In this document: piece after piece, positions 51,389-60,309 of the stretch
Layout of the letters: each line of letters starts with the position of its first letter
Numbering within the stretch: the stretch's first letter is position 1
NCBI RefSeq assembly: GCF_028823535.1
Contig: NZ_JAQIYM010000004.1
Span: 186,001-250,000 of the forward strand
DNA: 64,000 nt
Direction: 5' to 3'
Source of the DNA: Pseudomonas serbica
GTDB lineage: Bacteria > Pseudomonadota > Gammaproteobacteria > Pseudomonadales > Pseudomonadaceae
Position numbers and translations under genes: made by a program
The notes under the pieces: generated by a model
What the model was told of the DNA's origin: nothing
Databases searched by the model: none
The model's input: only the letters and a program-made list of their open reading frames with translations

Positions 51389-53077
51389 TCAGGCGATATC
51401 CCGCAACTCCCGCCGCAGAATCTTGCCCACCGGTGTCATCGGCAACGACTCACGCAAGACAATGTGCTTGGGCACTTTGTACGCCGTGAAGTTTTCCTTG
51501 CAGTAGGCTTTCAGTTCTTCAAGGCTGACCCCCGCCTCGCGGGCCACCACGAACAATTTCACCGCCTCGCCCGAACGCTCGTCCGGCACACCGATCACCG
51601 CGCAGTTGGCGACCTTCGGGTGAGCCATGACCACGTCTTCGATTTCGTTCGGGTACACGTTGAAACCCGAGACGATGATCATGTCCTTCTTGCGATCGAC
51701 GATACGCACGAAGCCGTCCGGGTCGATCACCGCGATGTCGCCGGATTTGAACCAGCCCTCGGTATCCAGCACTTCGTTGGTCGCCTCGGGTTTCTGCCAG
51801 TAGCCCTTCATGATCTGCGGGCCCTTGATGCACAACTCGCCACGCTCGCCCAAGGGCTGCTCGACGCCCTCGTCGTTGATGACCTTCAGCGTGGTGCCCG
51901 GCACCGGCAAGCCCACCGTGCCGATGCGCGACTGGTCGCCATAGGGGTTGGTGCAGGCCACCGGCGAGGTTTCGGTCAGGCCGTAGCCTTCGGTGATGCG
52001 GCAACCGGTCATCTGCTCCCAGCGCTCGGCCGTGGCCTTGACCAGCGCGGTGCCGCCGGAGTTGGTGAGCTTGAGGCTGGAGAAGTCCAGGGTCTTGAAG
52101 TCCGGGTGATCCATCAGCGCGACGAACAGCGTGTTGAGCCCCAGCAGTGCCGAGAACCGCCAGTTTTTCAGCTCCTTGATGAATCCGCCGATGTCCCGGG
52201 GATTGGTGATCAGCACGTTGTGATTGCCGGTCACCATCATGCACATGCAATTGGCCGTGAACGCATAGATGTGATACAGCGGCAGCGGTGCGATCATCAC
52301 CTCCTGGCCTTCGCGCAGCAGCGGCCGGCCGTCGGCACCAAACTGGCCGAGGCAGGCCCGGGCCTGCTGCATGTTGGCCACCAGGTTGCCGTGGGTCAGC
52401 ATCGCGCCCTTGGCCAGGCCGGTGGTGCCACCGGTATATTGCAGCACGGCGATGTCATTGAGGTCCGCCTTCAACCCCTTGATGCCCAGGCCTCGGCCCT
52501 GGCGCAACGCCGTCTTGAAAGAGATCGCCTGGGGCAAGGAATAGGCCGGGACCATCTTCTTGACCTTGCTCACCATCGTATTGACCAGCCAGCCCTTGGC
52601 GGCCGGCATCAGGTCGCCCATCTTCGCTTCGATCAGGTACTGGATATCGGTGTCGGCCAGCACTTCCTGGACTTTCTGCCCGAACATGTTCAGGTACACC
52701 AGTGCCCGGGCACCGGAGTCCTTGAACTGGTGACGCATCTCCCGCGCGGTGTACAGCGGGTTGGTGTTGACCACGATCAGCCCGGCACGCAAGGCGCCGA
52801 ACACGGCGATGGGGTATTGCAGGACGTTGGGCATCTGCACCGCAATGCGATCTCCCGGTACCAGGTCGGTATGGGCCTGCAGGAAACCGGCGAACGCCGC
52901 GCTGTAGCGTTCCAGTTCAGCGTAGGTAAGGGTGACGCCCATATTGGTGAATGCCGGGCGATCAGCGAACTTCTTGCAGGAACGCTCGAACACCTCGATG
53001 ACCGACTTGTATTCAGCGACATCAATGTCCAGGGGTACGCCGGCCGGGCGTTTGTCATTCCAGAAATCAGGTTGCAT
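51389..53077 (-). CDS. fadD2: Long-chain fatty acid--CoA ligase (FadD2-type)
   Basis: A 562-residue paralogue of FadD1, with the P-loop YTGGTTGLAKGAML, EGYGLTETSPVACTNPYG and the C-terminal GFNVYPNEIEDVV and PKHIVLRESLPMTPVGKILRR. It carries a few inserted residues (GQFGADGRPLLREGQ) that FadD1 lacks. The ATG follows GAGG. Divergent from it at 53305 are a lipase-like hydrolase and phaJ; together these may form a lipid or acyl-CoA supply unit, as in the syntenic region of P. aeruginosa PA3299-PA3302. Confidence 0.93.
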   Translation of the reverse strand: MQPDFWNDKRPAGVPLDIDVAEYKSVIEVFERSCKKFADRPAFTNMGVTLTYAELERYSAAFAGFLQAHTDLVPGDRIAVQMPNVLQYPIAVFGALRAGLIVVNTNPLYTAREMRHQFKDSGARALVYLNMFGQKVQEVLADTDIQYLIEAKMGDLMPAAKGWLVNTMVSKVKKMVPAYSLPQAISFKTALRQGRGLGIKGLKADLNDIAVLQYTGGTTGLAKGAMLTHGNLVANMQQARACLGQFGADGRPLLREGQEVMIAPLPLYHIYAFTANCMCMMVTGNHNVLITNPRDIGGFIKELKNWRFSALLGLNTLFVALMDHPDFKTLDFSSLKLTNSGGTALVKATAERWEQMTGCRITEGYGLTETSPVACTNPYGDQSRIGTVGLPVPGTTLKVINDEGVEQPLGERGELCIKGPQIMKGYWQKPEATNEVLDTEGWFKSGDIAVIDPDGFVRIVDRKKDMIIVSGFNVYPNEIEDVVMAHPKVANCAVIGVPDERSGEAVKLFVVAREAGVSLEELKAYCKENFTAYKVPKHIVLRESLPMTPVGKILRRELRDIA

Positions 53078-53304
53078 TGTTCTTGTCCTCTTTACCTGAA
53101 CCTATCCGGGGCCGCTGATCTGTCATTTCTCAATAACAGACCACGGAGCTTCACGGACACTAGCAGCTATGGCGAATCAGGCAAATATGAGCAAAGGCGT
53201 CATAGACCGTGTGAATCTTCCCGCCGTGGCGTGGGCTGATGCCAACGTCGTAATGCGCTATACAATGCAACACCTCGTGCCCCCCTGCATGGAAAGGAAT
53301 CGCC

Positions 53305-54249
53305 ATGATCCACGATACGTTCTGGCTGACCGCCAGTGACCGCAGCCGGCTCTTCGTCAACCAATGGCTCCCTGCTGGCAGGCTAAAGGCCGTGATCCTG
53401 CTGGCCCACGGCATGGCGGAACACAGCGGCCGCTACGCGCGCCTGGCGGAAAGACTTTGCGAGCAGGGTTACGGCGTCTACGCGCCGGACTTGCGTGGAC
53501 ATGGCAAAACTGCCGAAAACGGGACGCTCGGCCATTTCGCCGACAGCGACGGCTGGGCCAAGGTGGTGGGCGACCTGGCGTGCCTCAACCAGCACATCGG
53601 ACAGCAGCACACCGGCGTCCCCATCGTATTGCTGGGACACAGCATGGGCAGCTACATCGCCCAGGCGTATCTGTTGCACCACAGCGCCAGCCTGCACGGG
53701 GCCATCCTCAGCGGTTCGAACTTCCAGCCCGTGGCCCTGTATCGTGCAGCCCGCCAGATCGCGCGTATCGAATGCCTGCGCCAGGGCCCCAAGGGCCGCA
53801 GCGCCCTGATCGAATGGCTGTCCTTCGGCTCGTTCAACAAAAAATTCAAACCGGCGCGCACCCGCTTCGACTGGCTCAGCCGTGACCCGGCAGAGGTCGA
53901 CCTGTACGCCAACGACCCGCTGTGTGGCTTTCGCTGCACCAACCAACTGTGGATCGATTTACTCGGCGGCTTGCAGCAAATCAGCAAAGCGTCCAATCTC
54001 GCCCAGATTGATCCGGGCCTGCCGTTGCTGGTGATTGGCGGCGAATGTGATCCGGTGAGTGAAGGCAAACGTCTGAATGATCTGGCCAACGCGCTGCGCG
54101 AGGCTGGCAGCCAGAACCTGCAACTGACCGTTTACCCGCAGGCACGGCACGAATTGTTCAACGACATCAACCGCGATGAAGTGACGAGCGACGTGTTGGC
54201 CTGGCTCAACCAGACGTTGAGCAACCCGCGACCACACCGAACCGAATAG
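53305..54249 (+). CDS. Alpha/beta hydrolase, monoacylglycerol lipase-like
   Basis: A 314-residue alpha/beta hydrolase. The nucleophile Ser lies in LLGHSMGSYIAQAYLL (GxSxG), the oxyanion HG in LLAHGMAEHSGRYARLAE, with Asp in GGECDPVSEGKR and His in QARHELFNDI. The N-terminus and these motifs match the lysophospholipase/monoglyceride lipase branch. It would release fatty acids for the fadD ligases next door, an inference from position. It lies divergent to fadD2 and 41 bp before phaJ. Confidence 0.88.
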   Translation: MIHDTFWLTASDRSRLFVNQWLPAGRLKAVILLAHGMAEHSGRYARLAERLCEQGYGVYAPDLRGHGKTAENGTLGHFADSDGWAKVVGDLACLNQHIGQQHTGVPIVLLGHSMGSYIAQAYLLHHSASLHGAILSGSNFQPVALYRAARQIARIECLRQGPKGRSALIEWLSFGSFNKKFKPARTRFDWLSRDPAEVDLYANDPLCGFRCTNQLWIDLLGGLQQISKASNLAQIDPGLPLLVIGGECDPVSEGKRLNDLANALREAGSQNLQLTVYPQARHELFNDINRDEVTSDVLAWLNQTLSNPRPHRTE

Positions 54250-54290
54250 TTTTTTGTGAATTTTTTAATTCGTCACAGGAATCCAGACAC

Positions 54291-54761
54291 ATGACCCAGG
54301 TTACCAACACCCCTTACGAAGCCCTCGAAATCGGCCAGACCGCCAGCTTCAGCAAAACCGTCGAGGAGCGCGACATCCAGCTGTTCGCCGCGATGTCCGG
54401 CGACCACAACCCGGTGCACCTGGACGCTGAATACGCCGCCAGCACCATGTTCAAGGAGCGTATCGCCCACGGCATGTTCAGCGGCGCGCTGATCAGTGCC
54501 GCGGTCGCCTGCGAGCTGCCTGGGCCGGGCACCATCTACATCGGTCAGCAGATGAGCTTCCAGAAGCCGGTGAAGATTGGCGACACCCTGACGGTGCGCC
54601 TGGAAATCCTCGAGAAGCTGCCGAAGTTTCGTGTGCGCATTGCCACTCGCGTGTTCAACCAGCGCGATGAGCTGGTGGTGGATGGCGAGGCAGAGATCCT
54701 GGCGCCACGCAAGCAACAGTCGGTGACCTTGACCGAGTTGCCGCCCATCAGCATCGGTTAA
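54291..54761 (+). CDS. phaJ: MaoC-family (R)-specific enoyl-CoA hydratase
   Basis: A 156-residue hot-dog-fold enzyme. The catalytic Asp/His motif is AAMSGDHNPVHLDAEYA, followed by FKERIAHGMFSGALIS. It converts enoyl-CoA from beta-oxidation to (R)-3-hydroxyacyl-CoA, a precursor of medium-chain polyhydroxyalkanoate. In Pseudomonas the phaJ4 gene sits beside fadD genes, as here, so that is the likely subtype. It is in line with the hydrolase upstream. Confidence 0.87.
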   Translation: MTQVTNTPYEALEIGQTASFSKTVEERDIQLFAAMSGDHNPVHLDAEYAASTMFKERIAHGMFSGALISAAVACELPGPGTIYIGQQMSFQKPVKIGDTLTVRLEILEKLPKFRVRIATRVFNQRDELVVDGEAEILAPRKQQSVTLTELPPISIG

Positions 54762-54763
54762 GA

Positions 54764-54878
54764 GTGATCATTCCCACGCTCCGCGTGGGAATGCCTCAAC
54801 GGACGCTCCGCGTTCGGCTGTTGAAGGGACGCGGAGCATCCCGGGCTGCATTCCCACGCAGAGCGTGGGAACGATCAC
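54764..54878. repeat. Long palindromic REP array
   Basis: Outer units GTGATCATTCCCACGCTCCG (left) and GCAGAGCGTGGGAACGATCA (right) enclose further short inverted copies (GGACGCTCCGC / GCGGAGCATCC). The right end contains the stop codon of the aaeA-like gene. It is related to 41470-41499. Confidence 0.85.
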
Positions 54879-55735
54879 TCCTGCACCTGCACACTCGCCG
54901 TCATCCCTGCACTCAGGTTGAGCCCTTCGGGCACCTTGTCCAGCTTGATTCGCACCGGAATCCGTTGCGCCAGCCGAACCCAGTTGAACGTCGGCTCGAC
55001 TTCCGCCAGCAGCTGCCCATCCGGCGTGGTGTTGCGGTCGGTAATCCCCCGGCTGATGCTTTCCACCGTCCCCTGCAAGGCATCCCCGGCGCTCATCAAC
55101 CAGACTTTCACCGGGTCGCCGACGCGAATCCGTGGCAGCTTGGTTTCTTCGAAATACGCCTGCACATAGAAGGTCGAGTCGTCGATCAAGGCCATGACCG
55201 ACTGCCCGGCATTCACATAGTTGCCCTGGGCCAGGCGCAGGTTGGTGATGTGCCCGTTGCGCGGGGCGTGGACCTGGCTGCGATCCAGGTTGATTTGCGC
55301 GGCCTTGGCTTCGGCCTGGGCTTCACGCAATTCACCCCGGGCGATACCGGCGTTGATCTGCGCGTTTTCCCGCAGCTCGGCACTGATCGCCTGCGGCCCG
55401 AGGCTGGCGCGTCGGCTGGCTTCGCGCTCGCGTAGATTGAGTTGCTGCTGGCGCGTCTGCACCACCGCCTGGGCCTTCTCCAGCGCGGCCTCGAAGCGGT
55501 CGCGGTCGATGCTCAGCAACAGATCGCCAGCCTTGACCTCTTGGTTGTCGTAAGCCTTGAGCTCACGCACCCACCCCGACACATCCGGGGAAATCACCAC
55601 CACATCGGCGCGGATGCGCGCGTCGCGGGTCCAGGGGGTCAGCATGTAGTACTGCCACAAATGGATGCCGGCAAAAATCGCCACGGCCACCAGGCACAGG
55701 GTGACGGCGACACGTACGGGGGTACGCATGTTCAA
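54875..55735 (-). CDS. aaeA: HlyD/AaeA-type periplasmic adaptor
   Basis: A 286-residue membrane fusion protein of the AaeA type: N-terminal anchor VAVTLCLVAVAIFAGIHLW, then the lipoyl half IRADVVVISPDVSGWVRELK and DNQEVKAGDLLLSIDRDRF, a helical hairpin (about 75-160) and the second half VHAPRNGHITNLRLAQGNYVN. It links the inner-membrane pump AaeB to an outer membrane channel for export of aromatic carboxylates. It is last in the aaeB-aaeX-aaeA-like operon. The stop lies inside the REP palindrome at 54764-54878. Confidence 0.87.
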   Translation of the reverse strand: MNMRTPVRVAVTLCLVAVAIFAGIHLWQYYMLTPWTRDARIRADVVVISPDVSGWVRELKAYDNQEVKAGDLLLSIDRDRFEAALEKAQAVVQTRQQQLNLREREASRRASLGPQAISAELRENAQINAGIARGELREAQAEAKAAQINLDRSQVHAPRNGHITNLRLAQGNYVNAGQSVMALIDDSTFYVQAYFEETKLPRIRVGDPVKVWLMSAGDALQGTVESISRGITDRNTTPDGQLLAEVEPTFNWVRLAQRIPVRIKLDKVPEGLNLSAGMTASVQVQE

Positions 55736-55739
55736 CTCC

Positions 55740-55946
55740 TTATAAAGGTCCGAGGACGACGGTGATCACGGTCAATACACAGACGTACAAGGCACAATCG
55801 AATAACGCTTCATGCCAGATCCAGCGGCTCACCGGGGTCAGGCGCAACAACAGGCGCAAGGCGCCAGTCACCAGCAGTGCCAGCACCAGGTAAATCAGGA
55901 ACGGACTGAGCAGCACGCCGCCCACCGACCACTCACGCAAGCCCAT
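55740..55946 (-). CDS. aaeX: AaeX-like small membrane protein (DUF1656)
   Basis: A 68-residue inner-membrane protein with two helices (GVLLSPFLIYLVLALLVTGA and ALYVCVLTVITVVLG). It is the DUF1656/AaeX type always found with AaeA and AaeB. The ATG at 55946 lies inside the 3' end of the aaeB-like gene (14 bp overlap), and its stop is 4 bp before aaeA. The role in the pump is unknown. Confidence 0.86.
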   Translation of the reverse strand: MGLREWSVGGVLLSPFLIYLVLALLVTGALRLLLRLTPVSRWIWHEALFDCALYVCVLTVITVVLGPL

Positions 55947-57921
55947 GAAGTTCCTCCTGCTGGCGGCACCAGGCACGCCAGCTGTTTTGCAATTGCAGCA
56001 CCGCGCCCTGGGCCAGCTTCACCGCATCGCTGGGGGGCAACGCGTACAGGGTTTGCAGCAACGCTTCGCTGGGTTCGGCCAAGGCCTCGGCGCGACTGCC
56101 CGCCGGACCTTGGCGCAGGACATTTTCCAGATCGTCGAGATACCGCCGCTGTGGCGCCGTGACCGGTACCTGCGCCACCGCCAGACTCAAGCGCAGATGC
56201 AGCAATTCGTCGCCGATGTCCAGGCCGAGCAAGCCGTCGTCCCAACGACTGCGGGCCGGTTCCGGCAGCTCCGGATAGTGCCGGGCCAGCTGCAGCAAAC
56301 GGTCGGCCATGCGCCCGCCGAACCAGCTTTCGGCGCCGGCCAGGTTGCGCCTTGTCAGGCGTACCAGGTCGTCAAGCGTAGCCGCCAGCAGACGTCGACC
56401 ATGCCAGGTCGGGTTGCGCAGGATCAGCAAATGGAACGCCAATACCGCCGCACCAACGCCGATCACCATGGCCTGGGCGCTGTTGAAGAAGGTCGCGACG
56501 TCGAACTGCATCTGGTTCAGCGGTGCCACGAGCACAATGAAATGCAGGCAGAACGAAGTGGCCGTGGCGCCAATCTGCGGCTTGGCCATGCCCAGCGCGC
56601 CGAAAAACAGCGGCACCCCCATGCCCAGGCAGAGCATGGCGAAACTGCTCCATTGCGGCAGCAGAATCTGCCCGACGATAAACGCCGCCGGAATGGCCAG
56701 GAAAATACCCCGCATGAAACTCATGCCGATCTGCGCACCGTTCTCACGACTGGCAAACAAGCTGCAGACCACGCAGGTCAACACCAGGGCACCGGCCGCG
56801 GCGGGCCAGGCGGTGGCCAGCCAGAAGCACGACACCACCAGGAAAGCCAAGGCGCTGCGGGCACCGAAGACCAGGGCCAGGGACAGATCGCGATGCGGTG
56901 CCAGGGTTCTTGGCGGGTCGAGTGTTTCACTGCCCTGCTCCACCGCTTTCAACGCCGCGTTCGCCGCCATGGCGGTATCCATCAACAAGGTGAAACGGAC
57001 CAGGCAGTAGCTCTGCGCAGAACTGATGTGCGGATCATGGGAGGCATCGAGCAACCGCGGGCGCAAGGCTTGCAGGGTCGCGCCATCGGCACTGCCCAGC
57101 GCCTCCTGCACCTCGTTCATCCACGGCAATAATTGCTCGGACTCCTGGGGCTCCAACTGCTTCCACTGCCGGCGCACCGAACGGGCAATGCGCAACAGCA
57201 TCAACAGTTTCTGGCTCAGGCCGCTGATGGCCCGCGCGCGCTGCCGGCCTCGGCCGCCTTCGAACCAGGCGTGTTCACGCTGGGCGTCCACCGCGACGAT
57301 TCTACCGAGAATTTCCAACAAGCCCTTGCGCGCCTGACCATCGCCGGCCAGTGTCGCCCGCGCGGCATTGATGCCGCTTTGCCAGGCTGCCCGGGCCTGG
57401 TCCGCCAACTGGCGTTCGACCCGCAGGGGCCAGAGCAAGGCACTGCTGGCCGTGGCGCAGATAATCCCCAGGCTGATTTCCGTGCATCGCGCCACCGCCT
57501 GATCGAACACTGTCAGTGGATGATTGATGGCCGGCAAGGCAATGATCGCCACCGTGTAGCCGGCCAGCACAAATGAATAGGACCAGGCGCTGCGCAACAA
57601 CGTTGAACTGGCGGTACACAGCCCCAGCCACAACGCCAGGGCTAACAGGAATAGCCAGGGTGTCTGGGCGAAGACGCCCATGAACACCACCGACATGATG
57701 GTCCCGACCAGTGTGCCCAGCAGCCGCGCCAGGCCTTTTTGCAGGACCATCCCGGACAACGGCTGGGCCACGATGAAAGCTGTCATCAACGCCCATGCCG
57801 GCTGCTCCAGGCCCCAGCGCAACGCGAGCCACAGCGCAACGCCCCCGCCGATCAGGGTCTTGATCGCGAATTGCACGGCGCGACGGTCAGGCGCGAACAA
57901 AGCCTGCAGGGTGATAGGCAC
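55933..57921 (-). CDS. aaeB: AaeB-type aromatic acid exporter (FUSC family)
   Basis: A 662-residue inner-membrane protein with two sets of about five helices separated by a cytoplasmic region (about residues 170-350), the FUSC/AaeB layout. The N-terminal membrane block carries KTLIGGGVALWLALRWGLEQP and LSGMVLQKGLARLLGTLVGT, which are family signatures. In E. coli AaeAB exports p-hydroxybenzoate and related acids as a relief valve. The pca genes at the window start deal with the same class of compounds, but there is no direct link here. Confidence 0.88.
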   Translation of the reverse strand: MPITLQALFAPDRRAVQFAIKTLIGGGVALWLALRWGLEQPAWALMTAFIVAQPLSGMVLQKGLARLLGTLVGTIMSVVFMGVFAQTPWLFLLALALWLGLCTASSTLLRSAWSYSFVLAGYTVAIIALPAINHPLTVFDQAVARCTEISLGIICATASSALLWPLRVERQLADQARAAWQSGINAARATLAGDGQARKGLLEILGRIVAVDAQREHAWFEGGRGRQRARAISGLSQKLLMLLRIARSVRRQWKQLEPQESEQLLPWMNEVQEALGSADGATLQALRPRLLDASHDPHISSAQSYCLVRFTLLMDTAMAANAALKAVEQGSETLDPPRTLAPHRDLSLALVFGARSALAFLVVSCFWLATAWPAAAGALVLTCVVCSLFASRENGAQIGMSFMRGIFLAIPAAFIVGQILLPQWSSFAMLCLGMGVPLFFGALGMAKPQIGATATSFCLHFIVLVAPLNQMQFDVATFFNSAQAMVIGVGAAVLAFHLLILRNPTWHGRRLLAATLDDLVRLTRRNLAGAESWFGGRMADRLLQLARHYPELPEPARSRWDDGLLGLDIGDELLHLRLSLAVAQVPVTAPQRRYLDDLENVLRQGPAGSRAEALAEPSEALLQTLYALPPSDAVKLAQGAVLQLQNSWRAWCRQQEELHGLA

Positions 57922-58034
57922 GAATTGGACTCTTGATAAGACGGTTTAACGATAGACGGCTTACGCCGGGCAACTTGAAAAAACAAATTATTAGCTAGCT
58001 ATCTATCTCCCGTCCAGCAATAAATCCCCGGCAC

Positions 58035-58063
58035 AAAAAAACGCCAGGCTGGCTGGCGTTTTT
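58035..58063 (-). terminator. Terminator after the PA2169-like gene
   Basis: Stem ACGCCAG-CCAGC-CTGGCGT read on the minus strand, followed by a run of seven T. Confidence 0.85.
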
Positions 58064-58079
58064 GACAGCTAACGAACGC

Positions 58080-58547
58080 TTAAGAGCGTGCGCGAGCCTG
58101 GTTACGCAGGGCTTTTACCTGATCGTGATTGCGCTGTACGCCGTGGTACTGACGCTCAACGACATCGCGAATGCCCACCAGGTTGTGCTTGTTGATCTTT
58201 TCCATGGCGTCTCTGTAAGCCTTCATCGCATGGTCTTCACCACGCTCGGCTTCGTTCAGTACAGCCTCTTCGTCCTTGCCGGTGAACATCGACTTCACGT
58301 CGACCCAGCGACGGTGCAGATCACCGCTGACACTGGTGGACGTTTCCGGATCGCCACCCATCGAGCGAACAAGGCCCTGCAATTCAGCAGCCGCGCTTGC
58401 GCAATCGGCCGAACGTTGCACGAACAGGGTTTTGAGTTCAGGGTGCTTGATGTCTTCAGCGCAAGTCTTGAACCCCTCCTGACCGTCCTTGCAGGTTTCG
58501 ATCAGGTCGTTGAGTACAGAAATCGCTTCTTTATTCATGTCGGTCAT
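58080..58547 (-). CDS. PA2169-family four-helix-bundle protein (DUF2383)
   Basis: A 155-residue all-helical soluble protein from the ATG at 58547 (MTDMNKEAISVLNDLIETCK), behind GAGGAATTG. It resembles the PA2169/DUF2383 proteins, ferritin-like in shape: LIETCKDGQEGFKTCAEDIKH and EDHAMKAYRDAMEK hold the conserved Cys, Glu and His. I expect induction in general stress or stationary phase from what is known of family members, but I see no site that shows it. Function unknown. Confidence 0.85.
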   Translation of the reverse strand: MTDMNKEAISVLNDLIETCKDGQEGFKTCAEDIKHPELKTLFVQRSADCASAAAELQGLVRSMGGDPETSTSVSGDLHRRWVDVKSMFTGKDEEAVLNEAERGEDHAMKAYRDAMEKINKHNLVGIRDVVERQYHGVQRNHDQVKALRNQARARS

Positions 58548-58750
58548 TTTCAATTCCTCGCGGGTTGATGAAAGATGCAATAGGTATTGCACTGGTCATG
58601 CCAGCTTGGAATTCATTATTAATTCGTTATTTTTCAATAACTTATAATTAAGGCAAAAATCTGTATCCGTTTTATTTGCATGATCTGTCATTTGGCCTGC
58701 ATGCAGAATGCCTGTATTTTCCAGACTGATTGATTCAAGACGGCCGATTG

Positions 58751-58987
58751 ATGAACCCTGAAAAGCTCGAACTATTGATTACCCGCCAGATGCCCTTCGG
58801 CAAATACAAGGGGCGAATCATCGCCGACCTGCCAGGTCCCTACCTCAACTGGTTCGCCCGGGAGGGTTTTCCCCACGGCGAGTTGGGCGGGTTACTGGCC
58901 CTGATGCAGGAAATCGATCACAACGGCTTGTCCGAGCTGCTCGAACCCTTGCGCGCCAAACACGGCAAACCTGCACCCCGTCATTGA
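58751..58987 (+). CDS. DUF3820 family protein
   Basis: A 78-residue protein of the DUF3820 family: MPFGKYKGRIIADLPGPYLNW is the signature, resembling a short motif found in exonuclease-associated proteins, followed by FPHGELGGLLALMQEID. It lies 11 bp before the aminotransferase-like gene on the same strand and may be coupled to it. Function unknown. Confidence 0.82.
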   Translation: MNPEKLELLITRQMPFGKYKGRIIADLPGPYLNWFAREGFPHGELGGLLALMQEIDHNGLSELLEPLRAKHGKPAPRH

Positions 58988-58998
58988 ACGAGTAACCC

Positions 58999-60180
58999 AT
59001 GCCCGATAACACCCGCCGCGCCCGTGATGAAGCCTTTTGGCGCACCTTCGCCGACCGCTACGCTGTCCAGCCTGGCCCGATCAACCTGGAAAACGGTTAC
59101 TTCGGGCGCATGTCGCGCACGGTGGTCGAGGAATATCAACGCAACATCGAGCTGATCAACCGCAGCAACTCGGTCTACGTGCGCCAGCGTTTCGAACAGG
59201 GCGAGAGCCAGAAGATCAGCGCGCTGGTGGCCGGGTTGATCGGCGTTGCCGCAGAAAGCGTCGCCCTCACCCGCAACGCGACGGACGGATTGCAATCGTT
59301 GATCCGCAACTACAACCTTTTACAACCGGGTGACCAGGTGCTGTTCAGCGATCTGGAATACGACACGGTCAAGAGCGCCATGCGCTGGCTGGCGCGCTAC
59401 CGCGGCGTTGAAGTCATCGAGATCGAACACCGGCATCCCGCCAGTTTCGACAGCCTGCTGGGCACCTACCGCGAAGCCTTCAAGCGTTACCCGCGACTCA
59501 AGCTGATGGCCCTGACCCACGTCACCCACCGCACTGGCCTGGTGATGCCGGTCCAGGCGATTGCCGGCGCCGCCAGGGAACACGGCATCGACGTGATCCT
59601 CGACGGTGCCCATGCGCTGGGTCAGTTCGAGTTCGACCTCAAAGAGCTGGGCATCGACTTCGCCGCCTATAACCTGCACAAGTGGATCGGTGCGCCGCTG
59701 ACCCTGGGCTTCATCCATATCGCTCCAGAGCGCCTTGCCGACATCGACCCGGACATGGGCGAAATGCATTTCCCGGTCACCGACATCCGCGCCCGCACGC
59801 CGCACAGCACGCCGAACATACCGGCCTTGCTGACCCTGCCGCTGGTCATCGAGGAACATCATGCGATGGGCGGATCCGCCGCCAAGGGTGCGCGACTCAA
59901 TTACTTGCGCAACCTGTGGGTGAAGCCTGCACGCGAGCTGCCGGGCATCGAAGTCATGACGCCGGATGACCCACGGTTGTACTGCGGCATCACCTCGATG
60001 CGTTTTAACGCACACGCCGACCAACAGCCGCTGGTCGAACGCCTGCTCAACGACTACAACCTGTTCACCGTGGTGCGCAGCGGTGCGGCCTGTGGGCCGT
60101 GTATCCGTATCACGCCGGGGCTGACGACTACGGCGGCGGATATGATGGTGTTGACGTCGGCGTTGACGCAATTGCGCTGA
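58999..60180 (+). CDS. PLP-dependent enzyme of the class V aminotransferase fold
   Basis: A 393-residue fold-type I enzyme. The PLP Lys is in AAYNLHKWIGAPLTLGF, the phosphate loop near TRNATDGLQSLIRN, and the Asp of the pyridine ring contact is in VILDGAHALGQF. Such proteins (isopenicillin-N-epimerase-like) include cysteine desulfurases, kynureninase-like and epimerase enzymes. The C-terminal CGPCIRITPG stretch has a Cys near the end, but the order does not match IscS. The substrate is unknown. Confidence 0.83.
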   Translation: MPDNTRRARDEAFWRTFADRYAVQPGPINLENGYFGRMSRTVVEEYQRNIELINRSNSVYVRQRFEQGESQKISALVAGLIGVAAESVALTRNATDGLQSLIRNYNLLQPGDQVLFSDLEYDTVKSAMRWLARYRGVEVIEIEHRHPASFDSLLGTYREAFKRYPRLKLMALTHVTHRTGLVMPVQAIAGAAREHGIDVILDGAHALGQFEFDLKELGIDFAAYNLHKWIGAPLTLGFIHIAPERLADIDPDMGEMHFPVTDIRARTPHSTPNIPALLTLPLVIEEHHAMGGSAAKGARLNYLRNLWVKPARELPGIEVMTPDDPRLYCGITSMRFNAHADQQPLVERLLNDYNLFTVVRSGAACGPCIRITPGLTTTAADMMVLTSALTQLR

Positions 60181-60235
60181 GATTACTGTGGGAGCGAGCC
60201 CGCAGCATAGAATCTCCCACACGTTTTTTTGCGGG

Positions 60236-60269
60236 CAAAAAAAAACGGTGCACCGACCAAGCGCACCGT
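60236..60269 (-). terminator. Terminator of the zwf-pgl-eda operon
   Basis: On the minus strand: stem ACGGTGC / GCACCGT with an 11-base loop, then a run of nine T. A degenerate REP remnant (GGGAGCGAGCCCGC, 60190-60203) lies just beyond it. Confidence 0.82.
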
Positions 60270-60309
60270 AAAGCCGTAAAGCACACAACGAAGTGTCAGT
60301 TGAAGCGGA

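Noticed and set aside
51464..53239. 591-codon frame antisense to fadD2, and 542-codon frame antisense to fadD1
   Set aside because: Both arise from codon bias on the opposite strand of two long ligases whose motifs are certain; no ribosome site or family signature is seen.
55945..57132. 395-codon plus-strand frame within aaeB
   Set aside because: It is opposite the FUSC gene; only low-complexity Gln/Arg residues are encoded.
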